Of a stretch of DNA of 42,850 nt, positions 7,313-14,795 are shown one piece after another. The notes under the pieces were generated by a model. It had not been told where the DNA came from. It did no database searches and worked only from the letters and a program-made list of their open reading frames with translations. A program made the translations under genes and the position numbers. How positions within the stretch are numbered: the stretch's first letter is position 1; every line of letters starts with the position of its first letter. The DNA comes from Acrocarpospora catenulata (GTDB lineage Bacteria > Actinomycetota > Actinomycetes > Streptosporangiales > Streptosporangiaceae): assembly GCF_018476525.1 (NCBI RefSeq), contig NZ_JAHCST010000076.1:1-42850 (forward strand), in the 5' to 3' direction.

Positions 7313-8371
7313 TCAGGGTCGAACGAGGACCTTGAGCGCCTCACGGGCGTCCATGGCCCGATACCCGTCCGGCACCTCGTCCAGAGACACCATCCGATCG
7401 AACACCTTCCCGGGCTCGATCCGCCCTTCCAGCACATCCGGCATGAGCCTCTCGATGTAGGCCCGCGCGGGGGCGGGCCCACCGGTGAGAGTGATGTTCG
7501 GTCCGAACAGGCTGCCGAACCCGATCGGACCCTCGTCGTACTGCGGCAACCCGACTCGGCTGATCACCCCGCCTGGCCGCACCACCCCGAGGGCCTGCTC
7601 GTACGCCTCCCGATACCCGACCGCCTCGATCACCGCGTGTGTGCCGTCGCCACGAGTGAGCTCCCGCACCCGGGCGATGCCCTCCTCACCCCGCTCAGCC
7701 ACGACATCGGTCGCCCCGAACTCCACGCCCAGGTCGGTACGGGCCTTGTGGCGTCCCATCAGAATGATCCGCCCGGCTCCGAGCCGCTTCGCCACCAGCA
7801 CCGCCATCAGACCCACGGCGCCATCGCCGATCACGGTGACCGTGGTGTCGGCGCCGACCCTGGCCGTCAGCGCCGCGTGGTAGCCCGTCCCCAGCACATC
7901 GGACAGGGTCAGCAGCGCCGGAAGCAGCGCAGAGTCGGCCGCTACCGGCGCCTTCACCAGGGTCCCGTCAGCCAGGGGCACTCGCACCGCCTCGGCCTGG
8001 CCGCCCCCGACCCCTTTCTGCCCCCAGAAGCCGCCGTTACGGCAGGAGGTCTGCAGCCCTTCGCGGCAGAAGTCGCAGGTGTTGTCCGACCAGGCGAAGG
8101 GGGCGATCACCACGTCCCCTTTACGCAGGGTCGCGACCTCTCCGCCGACGTCCTCGACGACTCCGACGAACTCGTGGCCCATCGGCGCGCCCTGCGTGGA
8201 AACCGGCATGCCGTGGTACGGATGCAGGTCACTGCCACAGATACACGCCCGCAGAACCCGCACCACGGCATCGGTCGGCTGCCGCAACACCGGATCGGGC
8301 ACGTGCTCCACGCGCACGTCGCCCGCGCCGTACAGGAAAGTCGCCCGCATATACGCGAGTATCAGGTTCAC
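7313..8371 (-). CDS. Zinc-dependent alcohol dehydrogenase
   Basis: A 352-residue medium-chain dehydrogenase. Catalytic-zinc residues are in CICGSDLHPYHG and GHEFVGVVEDVG. The structural-zinc lobe reads SDNTCDFCREGLQTSC, with three of the usual four cysteines (the first replaced by Asp), as in one common actinobacterial subgroup. The Rossmann motif is GDGAVGLMAV. Start: a GTG at 8371 lies 13 bases after a perfect AGGAGGTG (8385-8392); an ATG at 8350 is the alternative. It follows the MFS gene on the same strand with a 33-base gap, so they probably form an operon controlled by the divergent MarR gene. Substrate unknown. Confidence 0.9.
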   Translation of the reverse strand: MNLILAYMRATFLYGAGDVRVEHVPDPVLRQPTDAVVRVLRACICGSDLHPYHGMPVSTQGAPMGHEFVGVVEDVGGEVATLRKGDVVIAPFAWSDNTCDFCREGLQTSCRNGGFWGQKGVGGGQAEAVRVPLADGTLVKAPVAADSALLPALLTLSDVLGTGYHAALTARVGADTTVTVIGDGAVGLMAVLVAKRLGAGRIILMGRHKARTDLGVEFGATDVVAERGEEGIARVRELTRGDGTHAVIEAVGYREAYEQALGVVRPGGVISRVGLPQYDEGPIGFGSLFGPNITLTGGPAPARAYIERLMPDVLEGRIEPGKVFDRMVSLDEVPDGYRAMDAREALKVLVRP

Positions 8372-8404
8372 GCCAGGGTCGCGGCACCTCCTGTCGTGCG
8401 GTGG

Positions 8405-9847
8405 TCAGGCGCGGGCCAGGTCCAGGTCGGCGGGCGGGTCGGCCAGGCGGGACGCGGCGGCACGGCGGCCGGGGATGGTCAGGATGATGAGCGCGGCGGC
8501 CAATGCGGCCCCGCCGCCGATGAGCATGCCGGTGCGGAAGCCGTCCTCGGAGGGCAGTGAGACCGCGCCGAGTTTGATGGTCATGGTGCCCAGGACCGCA
8601 CCGACGACCGCGCTGGCGGTGGAGGTGCCGATGGAGCGCATCAGGGCGTTGAGGCCGTTGGCGGCGGCCGTCTCGGTCTGCGGCACCGCGTTCATGATGA
8701 GGGTGGGCATGGCCGCGTACGCCAGGCCGAGCCCGCCGCTGATGAACGCGGAGAACATCACGACCCCCCAGATGGTGCCCATCAGCGCCAGGGCCAGGAC
8801 GTAACCGGCGGCGATGACCAGCGTGCCGAGCAGCAGGGAGACCTTGGGGCCCCGGGCGGCGGACAGGCGCGCGGCCATCGGGGAGACGGCCATCATGACC
8901 AGCCCGCCCGGCGCCAGCCACAGCCCGGCCTGGAGCATCGTCTGGCCCAGGCCGTACCCGGTGGCGACGGGCAGTTGCAGGAGTTGCGGGGTGATCAGCG
9001 ACATCGCGTACATGGCGAAGCCGAGCACGACGGAGGCCAGGTTGGTCAGCAGGACCTGGCGGCGGACGCTGGTGCGCAGGTCGACCAAGGGGGCGGAGGA
9101 GCGCAGCTCCCACCATCCCCACAGCAGCAGGATCACGGCGGAGGCGCCGAACATGCCCAGGGTGAGGCCGCTCGTCCAGCCCCAGTCGGCTCCCTTGGAG
9201 ACGGGCAGCAGGAATAGCACCAGGCCTGCGGTCAGCGCGGCCGCGCCGACGAAGTCGAACCGGCTCGGCGAGGTGACCGGGGACTCCGGCACGACCAGCA
9301 GGATCAGCACGGTCAGCAGCAGGCCGAGGACGGCCGCACCCCAGAACAGCGCGTGCCAGCTCACCTTCTGCGCGATGAGCGCGCCGGCGGGCAGGCCGAG
9401 CGCGCCGCCCACGCCGAGCGAGGAGCTCATCAGGGCGATGGCCGAGCCGAGGCGCTGTGGCGGGAGGAGGTCACGCATGATGGCGATGCCCAGCGGGATC
9501 ACGCCCAGGCCCAGGCCCTGGAGGGCGCGGCCGACGACCATCGGGACCAGCGAGTTGGCGGGCGCGCAGACCAGGGAGCCGATGGCGATCAGGAGTGCGC
9601 TGGCGACGATGACGCGGCGTTTGCCGTACAGGTCGCCGAGGCGGCCGGCTACGGGGGTGGCGACCGCGCCCGCCAGGAGGGTGGCGGTGATCGCCCAGGA
9701 GGCGTTGGCGGCGGTGGTGTGCAGCAGGGTGGGCAGGGTGGCGATCAGTGGCACGATCAGCGTCTGCATGAGGGAGACGGTGATGCCCGCCGCCGCCAGC
9801 ACACTGACGAGGGCTCCGTAGCGCGGCGTGGCGCGCGATGAGCTCAT
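8405..9847 (-). CDS. MFS drug-efflux transporter (DHA2/EmrB-QacA type)
   Basis: A 480-residue proton-coupled exporter with about 14 membrane helices, the size and topology of DHA2 permeases. Motif A is seen as AGRLGDLYGKRRVI (about 66-79), and the motif C-like segment is in the fifth helix region (GSAIALMSSSLGVGGALGLP). The start has a GGAGAA site at proper distance. It is divergent from a MarR regulator across a 99-base gap with repeated GTGCA boxes, the classic layout of a ligand-inducible multidrug or antibiotic exporter. Confidence 0.92.
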   Translation of the reverse strand: MSSSRATPRYGALVSVLAAAGITVSLMQTLIVPLIATLPTLLHTTAANASWAITATLLAGAVATPVAGRLGDLYGKRRVIVASALLIAIGSLVCAPANSLVPMVVGRALQGLGLGVIPLGIAIMRDLLPPQRLGSAIALMSSSLGVGGALGLPAGALIAQKVSWHALFWGAAVLGLLLTVLILLVVPESPVTSPSRFDFVGAAALTAGLVLFLLPVSKGADWGWTSGLTLGMFGASAVILLLWGWWELRSSAPLVDLRTSVRRQVLLTNLASVVLGFAMYAMSLITPQLLQLPVATGYGLGQTMLQAGLWLAPGGLVMMAVSPMAARLSAARGPKVSLLLGTLVIAAGYVLALALMGTIWGVVMFSAFISGGLGLAYAAMPTLIMNAVPQTETAAANGLNALMRSIGTSTASAVVGAVLGTMTIKLGAVSLPSEDGFRTGMLIGGGAALAAALIILTIPGRRAAASRLADPPADLDLARA

Positions 9848-9869
9848 GAGTTCTCCACATCCTCAGCTT

Positions 9870-9910
9870 GTGCACCATACACAGAATGTGCATCCTACAT
9901 ATCGGTGCAT
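9870..9910. promoter_or_regulatory. Repeated GTGCA(C/T) boxes between mfs and marR
   Basis: GTGCAC at 9870-9875 (itself palindromic), GTGCAT at 9888-9893 and GTGCAT at 9905-9910 are spaced 18 and 17 bases apart in the divergent promoter region. They are the best candidates for the MarR binding site, but no single long palindrome is present. Confidence 0.45.
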
Positions 9911-9946
9911 AGCGGGATATCATGAGCCCCCCGATTGGAGGTTTCC

Positions 9947-10381
9947 GTGCGCAAGGAGATCGCCGACATCGAGCGCGAGTTCATGCTGATCGGCCGGTAC
10001 AAGGAACTGGCCGCGACCGGCGCCGAGGAGCGGCGGCTGGAGCGCAGCAGCTACATCCTGCTGCGGCGGCTCGAAGACGAGGGCCCCATGTCCATCGGCC
10101 AGCTCGCGCAGGCATTCAGCCTCGACACGTCCACCGTCAACCGCCAGACCGCCGTCCTGCTCCGGGGCGGCCTGGCCGAGCGCATCCCCGACCCGGAGGG
10201 CGGCATGGCGCGCAAGCTCCGCATCACCGAGGAGGGCCTGCGCCGGGTCGACGAGGAACGCCAGTGCCGGCTCACCAACTACGCCCGGGTCCTGGAGAAC
10301 TGGACCGCGGAGGAACTCGCCTCGCTCGCCGAGGGCCTGGCCCATTTCAACGCCAGCATCGAACGGGGCCCCCAGCACTGA
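9947..10381 (+). CDS. MarR-family transcriptional regulator
   Basis: A 144-residue winged-helix repressor. The DNA-binding part is MSIGQLAQAFSLDTSTVNRQ (about residues 46-65), followed by the wing LAERIPDPEGGMARKLRITEEG with the typical basic tip. N- and C-terminal helices form the dimer interface. The GTG start at 9947 has GGAGG 5 bases upstream; a TTG at 9935 in the same frame is less likely. It is divergent from the MFS exporter and probably represses both itself and the mfs-adh operon until an exporter substrate binds. Confidence 0.9.
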   Translation: MRKEIADIEREFMLIGRYKELAATGAEERRLERSSYILLRRLEDEGPMSIGQLAQAFSLDTSTVNRQTAVLLRGGLAERIPDPEGGMARKLRITEEGLRRVDEERQCRLTNYARVLENWTAEELASLAEGLAHFNASIERGPQH

Positions 10382-10502
10382 GGTGTCCCGGGGCAAAAAA
10401 CGATCGCATGTGAACGAGGTTCCTGATTAACCTCTGAGGCACTGGAACCGGTCAAGTCAGCGGCGTACCGGCATCGCCGGCCACGTTCCGCACATCGCGG
10501 CC

Positions 10503-10553
10503 GCTCCAGCTGGCAGAGTCTCCAAACTCTTGGGTTCGATTCCCAAAAGGACG
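10503..10553 (+). other. tRNA-like remnant (D-arm and T-arm signatures)
   Basis: In the 300-base gap between marR and the SPFH gene a stretch looks like a broken tRNA. It has a D-arm-like GCTC-CAGCTGGCA-GAGT (10503-10519) and a textbook T-arm TTGGG-TTCGATT-CCCAA (10530-10546) followed by AAGGACGA. Between them only a short AGAGT-CTCCAA-ACTCT hairpin fits, too small for a normal anticodon arm, and no upstream sequence properly pairs with the 3' acceptor strand. It may be a decayed tRNA or an old attachment-site fragment. The rest of the gap shows nothing else. Confidence 0.35.
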
Positions 10554-10681
10554 ATCCCGGGTGTCGCACATGACGGTGGCAGGGCCCTGCGGGCTCCTGG
10601 GAACGGGCAGCTCCCGCCGTGCCGCCGGTGCCGCCTGGGATCGTTCCTCAATGCGGCAAGCGGTCAGGGAGGTGACGCGTG

Positions 10682-11338
10682 ATGGCGAAGATCACGGTGA
10701 TGGAATGGCAGCGGGTGTTGGTGTACGTGGACGGACGGTTCAGCCGGGTCCTGGAGCCGGGGCGGCACTCCTACCGCACGGGGCGCACCGACCTGGTGAC
10801 CGTGGACATGAGAACCCGGCAGCGGATCGTACCCGGGCAGGAGCTGATCACCGCTGACGGGGTGACGGTGCGGGTCAGCGTGATGGCGCGCTGGCGGGTC
10901 AGCGACCCGGTGGCGTACACGGGCTCGGACGAGAATCCGCAGTCGGTGCTCTACTCGGCGGTTCAGGACGCGGTACGCGCGCTGGTCGCCACGGTGACGC
11001 TGGACAGCGCGCTCGCGGACCGGGCGGCGCTCAGGATCGAGCCCGCCGCGCTTCAGGACGTGACGGCCGAGCTGGGGATCACCGTCACCTCCCTCGCGGT
11101 GCGCGACCTCATGCTGCCCGGTGAGCTGCGCCGGGCGGCGATGGACGTGGTGGTCGCGCGGGAGCGCGGGAAGGCGGCGCTGGAGGAGGCCCGGGCGGAG
11201 GCGGCACGGCTGCGTTCGCTGGCCAACACCGCTCGGCTCCTGGAGGAGCATCCCGCGCTGCTCCAGCTCCGTACCCTGCAGGTCGCGGCGGAGCGGAGCA
11301 CGACGCTCGTCATCGACCCGCGCCCCGGGTCGGCCTGA
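10682..11338 (+). CDS. SPFH/band-7 domain protein
   Basis: A 218-residue stomatin/prohibitin-like protein. The band-7 core runs from about residue 8 (VLVYVDGRFSRVLEPGRH) through TADGVTVRVSVMARWRVSDP to the helix MLPGELRRAAMDVVVARERG; a coiled coil (GKAALEEARAEAARLRSLAN) follows. Unlike most band-7 proteins there is no N-terminal membrane anchor, so it may be cytoplasmic or peripheral. The ATG at 10682 follows GGGAGGTGA. It is shorter than typical family members (about 250-300). A hairpin follows the stop. Confidence 0.85.
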   Translation: MAKITVMEWQRVLVYVDGRFSRVLEPGRHSYRTGRTDLVTVDMRTRQRIVPGQELITADGVTVRVSVMARWRVSDPVAYTGSDENPQSVLYSAVQDAVRALVATVTLDSALADRAALRIEPAALQDVTAELGITVTSLAVRDLMLPGELRRAAMDVVVARERGKAALEEARAEAARLRSLANTARLLEEHPALLQLRTLQVAAERSTTLVIDPRPGSA

Positions 11339-11344
11339 CTCTCG

Positions 11345-11381
11345 GCCCTGGTGCGCCCATAGCGGAAAGGGCGCCCAGGGC
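11345..11381 (+). terminator. Hairpin after the SPFH gene
   Basis: GCCCTGG-t-GCGCCC (11345-11358) pairs with GGGCGC-CCAGGGC (11369-11381), 13 base pairs with one bulge, a few bases after the SPFH stop. There is no T-tract, as is common in actinomycetes. Confidence 0.6.
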
Positions 11382-11434
11382 GAGGTAAACGCGGCAGCCT
11401 TGCCGAAAAGCCCGAAACGGGATGGAGGCGGGGC

Positions 11435-11818
11435 ATGAGCGAGTCGGCGCTGGTGGTGGAGCTTCGGGACGCGGAGCGGCGGTTGCAGCGCGCTCAGCTG
11501 GCGAGCGACGTGGACGAGCTCGATCGGCTGCTCGACGACCGGCTGGTGTTCACGCTTGGAGTAGACGGCAATCTCTACTCCAAAGCGGACGACCTGCACA
11601 ACCACCGCACCCGCGCACAGATCCTCACCAAGGTCGAGGAGGAAGAACTCGACGTACTGGTCGACGGCCGCGTCGGCATCACCTGGTTCCTCGGCTCACT
11701 GGCAGGCACCTTCCAGGGCAGCGAATTCGAGGCCCGCATGCGCTACACCCGCACCTGGATCCACGACGACGAGCACGGCTGGCGCATCCTGACCGCCCAC
11801 GCAAGCCCAATGCCGTAA
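11435..11818 (+). CDS. NTF2-like (SnoaL/DUF4440-type) protein
   Basis: A 127-residue cone-shaped alpha+beta protein. A first helix (LRDAERRLQRAQLASDVDEL) is followed by LDRLLDDRLVFTLGVDG, and the C-terminal strands include RYTRTWIHDDEHGWRILTAH, the pattern of the DUF4440/SnoaL group. Members bind small ligands or act as isomerases or hydrolases; nothing here identifies the ligand. GGAGGCGGGGC is a good ribosome site. Convergent with the large FAD/Fe-S gene, 14 bases apart. Confidence 0.82.
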   Translation: MSESALVVELRDAERRLQRAQLASDVDELDRLLDDRLVFTLGVDGNLYSKADDLHNHRTRAQILTKVEEEELDVLVDGRVGITWFLGSLAGTFQGSEFEARMRYTRTWIHDDEHGWRILTAHASPMP

Positions 11819-11832
11819 CCGGCCGACGCGGG

Positions 11833-14793
11833 TCATCGCGGTGGGGCGATCGCCGCCCTTTCCGGTGGGGCCGCGACGGCCTCCGGGGTGGGGACGCCGC
11901 CTCCGGCTGCCAGGGCCTGGGCGCGGAGTTCGGCGAGCGGTGGGGTCTTTGCGGACCGGGGTGGGGCGGGGCGCCGGGCCACCCGTTCTGGGTAGGTGGT
12001 GGGGAGGCGGTCGTGTAGGGCGGCGTCCAGGGCCTCGGCCAGATGGATGGCCTGGCGGCCGATGCCGGCGTGTTCGATCTGGGTGCGGCAGCTGAAGCCG
12101 TCGGCCAGGATGAGGGCATCCGCGGGGGCCTGGCGCAACGCCGGTAGCAGCGCGTACTCGGCGCAGGCCATGGAGACCGCGAAGTGCTCCGCGGTGAAGC
12201 CGAAGTCGCCCGCCAGGCCGCAGCAGCCCGCGTCGAGCATCGTCAGGTCGGCCCCGGTGGCGCGCAGCAGGCGGGCGTCGGCGTCGGTGCCCAGGATGGC
12301 GTGGTGGTGGCAGTGCGGCTGGACGAGCACCGGCCGGTCGATGCGCGGCGGCGGCACCGAGTGGCGTTCCAGCAGTTCGGCGAGGGTGACCGTCTGGGCA
12401 CGGAGCCGGGCCACGTCCTCGTCGTGCGGGAAGAGCTCAGCGGCGTCGGAGCGGAGCACGGCCGTACAGGAGGGCTCAAGCCCGACCACGGGCAGCCCGG
12501 CCCTGATCTCGTCCCGAAGCACCCGCACCGTACGCTGGATCACCTGCTTGGCGGTGTGCAGCTGACCGGTGGAAATCCAGGTGAGCCCGCAGCAAACGGG
12601 CGCCCTCGGCAACCGTACGGTGAACCCGGCCTGTTCCAGCACCCGTACGGCGGCAGCCCCGACCCCCGGATGGAAGTTGTCGGTGAAGGTGTCGGGCCAC
12701 AGGACGACCTCGCCCAACTGCCCGTCACCAGCAGGGCCGCGACGACGGTAGGAGTCACTGAACCGGACCGGAGCGAACACGGGCGCCGGACGTTCCCCGG
12801 CGATCCCGCCCAGCCGTTTCACCAGCCGGGAGCCGGCCAGCCGGTTGGCCAGACCGGGCGCCACCCCCGCCAGGCGCGCCAGCAGCGGCAACCAGCCCAT
12901 CGAGTAGTGCGCGAGCGGGCGCGGCCGATGCCGGTAGTGGTGGAACAGGAACTCCGCCTTGTAGGTCGCCATGTCCACGTCCACCGGACAGTCGCTCCGG
13001 CAGCCCTTGCAGGCCAGGCAGAGGTCGAGCGCGTCTCGTACCTCGGGGGAGTGCCAGCCGCCCCGGACCACCTCACCGCGGAGCATCTCGAACAACAGCC
13101 GGGCCCGGCCCCGGGTGGAGTGCTTCTCCTCGCGGGTGACCCGGTAACTGGGGCACATCACACCGCCCTCGTCCCGGCGGCACTCCCCGACTCCGACACA
13201 GCGCAGCGCCGCCCGGGCGAAGGAGTCCTCGTCGTCGGGGTAGGCGAAGACCGTCGGCGGGTCGGGCGGGCGGTAGTCCGTACCCAGCCGGAGGTGGTCA
13301 TCGAGCCGGTCGGGGTAGACCAGGCGGTCCGGGTTCATCCGGCCGCGCGGGTCGAAGAGTGCCTTGAACTCGGCGAAGGCCGTCATCAGGACCGGGCCGA
13401 ACATGCGCGGCCAGAGCTCGCCCCTGGCCAGGCCGTCGCCGTGCTCGCCCGACAGCGAGCCGCCGTACCGGACCACCAGGTCGGCGGCCTGCTCGACGAA
13501 GGAGCGGTAGTTGTCCAGGCCTGCCCGGGTGGTCAGGTCGAACGGGATGCGGGTGTGCACGCAGCCGTGGCCGAAGTGGCCGTAGAGCGAGGCCTTGTAG
13601 CCGTGCTCCTGCTGCAGTTCGTTCAGGTCGCGCAGGTAGCCCCCGAGCCGTTCCGGCGACACGGCGGAGTCCTCCCAGCCAGGCCAGGCGTCCGGGGCCA
13701 TCGGCACCCAGGCGGTCGCGCCGAGCCCGGACTCCCGGATCTTCCAGATCTCCTCGGCCTTTCGCCGGTCGTCGAAGAAGGTGGTTCGGAGTCCTAGCTC
13801 TTTGCTCATCCGGCGGGCGCGGGCGTCGGCCGCCTCGTCCGACTCCGCCCCGAACTTGACGATCAGCCAGCCCCCGCCTGGCGGGAGCAGGTCGAGAAAT
13901 GCCTGGTTGAGGTGCTTGCGCCGTTCGAAGTCGATCAGGTTGTCGTCGATGCCCTCCAGCGCGAGCGGCCGGTACCTGGCGACGCTCGCGGCGGCGTCGG
14001 CGGCGTCGAAGACGCTCGCGAACGGGATGACCGCCAGGCAACTGCCGGGCGGCTCCCGGACCAGTTGGAGCTGGGCCCGCAGGATGGTGACCAGCGTGGA
14101 CTCCGAGCCGACCAGGGCTTTGGCGAGGTGGAAGCCGTGCTCAGGCAGCAGCGCGTCCAGGCCGTAGCCGGAGACCAGGCGCGGGATGTCCGGAAAGCGG
14201 CGGCGGATCTCGTCCGCGTACCGGTCGGTCAGGGTACGCAGCGAGCGGGCCAGCTCGGGCGGAGGCTGGCTGGTCCAGAACCGGCGCCCGTCGTAGGTCA
14301 CCACCTCCAGGTCGACCACGTTGTCGGCGGTCCTCCCGTACGCCTGGGCGGTCGAGCCGCACGAGTCGTTGCCCAGCATGCCACCGAGCGTGCAGTGGCT
14401 GTGGGTGGCAGGTCGGGGTCCGAAGATCAGGCCGTGCGCGCGGGTGCGGGCGTTGAGCTGGTCGAGCACGATGCCCGGTTCCACCAGCACCGTCCCGTCC
14501 TGGACGGGACCGGCCGCGTTGCAGTACTTGGACCAGTCGATGACCACGGCGGTGTTGCAGCACTGCCCGGCCAGGCTGGTGCCGCCGCCGCGGGACAGCA
14601 GCGGCACGTCGTGCTCCCGGCAGACCGCCACGGCCGCCGCGCCGTCCTCCACCGAGAGCGGGGCCACCACTCCGATCGGGACCTGCCGGTAGTTTGAGGC
14701 GTCGGTGGCGTACATCGCCCTGCTGCCCGTGTCGAACCGGACCTCTCCCGCCACCCGGTTCCTGAGGGCGCGTTCCAGCTGCTCGAACAGCAT
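11833..14793 (-). CDS. FAD-linked oxidase / Fe-S dehydrogenase fusion (D-lactate dehydrogenase-like)
   Basis: A 986-residue fused dehydrogenase. Residues about 35-240 form the FAD-binding PCMH domain (LLSRGGGTSLAGQ), and about 250-500 the FAD-oxidase C-terminal domain (GHFGHGCVHTRI, SGEHGDG). Two 4Fe-4S clusters follow: C532/C538/C547 with a nearby Pro, and CLACKGCRSDCP (C592, C595, C598, C602). The last third carries two Cys-Cys-Gly motifs (VCCGLTW and DAGCCGLAGDFG) typical of the CCG domain of GlpC/LldE/Dld-type proteins. It likely oxidises a 2-hydroxy acid such as D-lactate or glycolate and passes electrons to the quinone pool. It starts 2 bases after the ThDP-enzyme stop, so they form one operon. 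Confidence 0.9.
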   Translation of the reverse strand: MLFEQLERALRNRVAGEVRFDTGSRAMYATDASNYRQVPIGVVAPLSVEDGAAAVAVCREHDVPLLSRGGGTSLAGQCCNTAVVIDWSKYCNAAGPVQDGTVLVEPGIVLDQLNARTRAHGLIFGPRPATHSHCTLGGMLGNDSCGSTAQAYGRTADNVVDLEVVTYDGRRFWTSQPPPELARSLRTLTDRYADEIRRRFPDIPRLVSGYGLDALLPEHGFHLAKALVGSESTLVTILRAQLQLVREPPGSCLAVIPFASVFDAADAAASVARYRPLALEGIDDNLIDFERRKHLNQAFLDLLPPGGGWLIVKFGAESDEAADARARRMSKELGLRTTFFDDRRKAEEIWKIRESGLGATAWVPMAPDAWPGWEDSAVSPERLGGYLRDLNELQQEHGYKASLYGHFGHGCVHTRIPFDLTTRAGLDNYRSFVEQAADLVVRYGGSLSGEHGDGLARGELWPRMFGPVLMTAFAEFKALFDPRGRMNPDRLVYPDRLDDHLRLGTDYRPPDPPTVFAYPDDEDSFARAALRCVGVGECRRDEGGVMCPSYRVTREEKHSTRGRARLLFEMLRGEVVRGGWHSPEVRDALDLCLACKGCRSDCPVDVDMATYKAEFLFHHYRHRPRPLAHYSMGWLPLLARLAGVAPGLANRLAGSRLVKRLGGIAGERPAPVFAPVRFSDSYRRRGPAGDGQLGEVVLWPDTFTDNFHPGVGAAAVRVLEQAGFTVRLPRAPVCCGLTWISTGQLHTAKQVIQRTVRVLRDEIRAGLPVVGLEPSCTAVLRSDAAELFPHDEDVARLRAQTVTLAELLERHSVPPPRIDRPVLVQPHCHHHAILGTDADARLLRATGADLTMLDAGCCGLAGDFGFTAEHFAVSMACAEYALLPALRQAPADALILADGFSCRTQIEHAGIGRQAIHLAEALDAALHDRLPTTYPERVARRPAPPRSAKTPPLAELRAQALAAGGGVPTPEAVAAPPERAAIAPPR

Positions 14794-14795
14794 GG

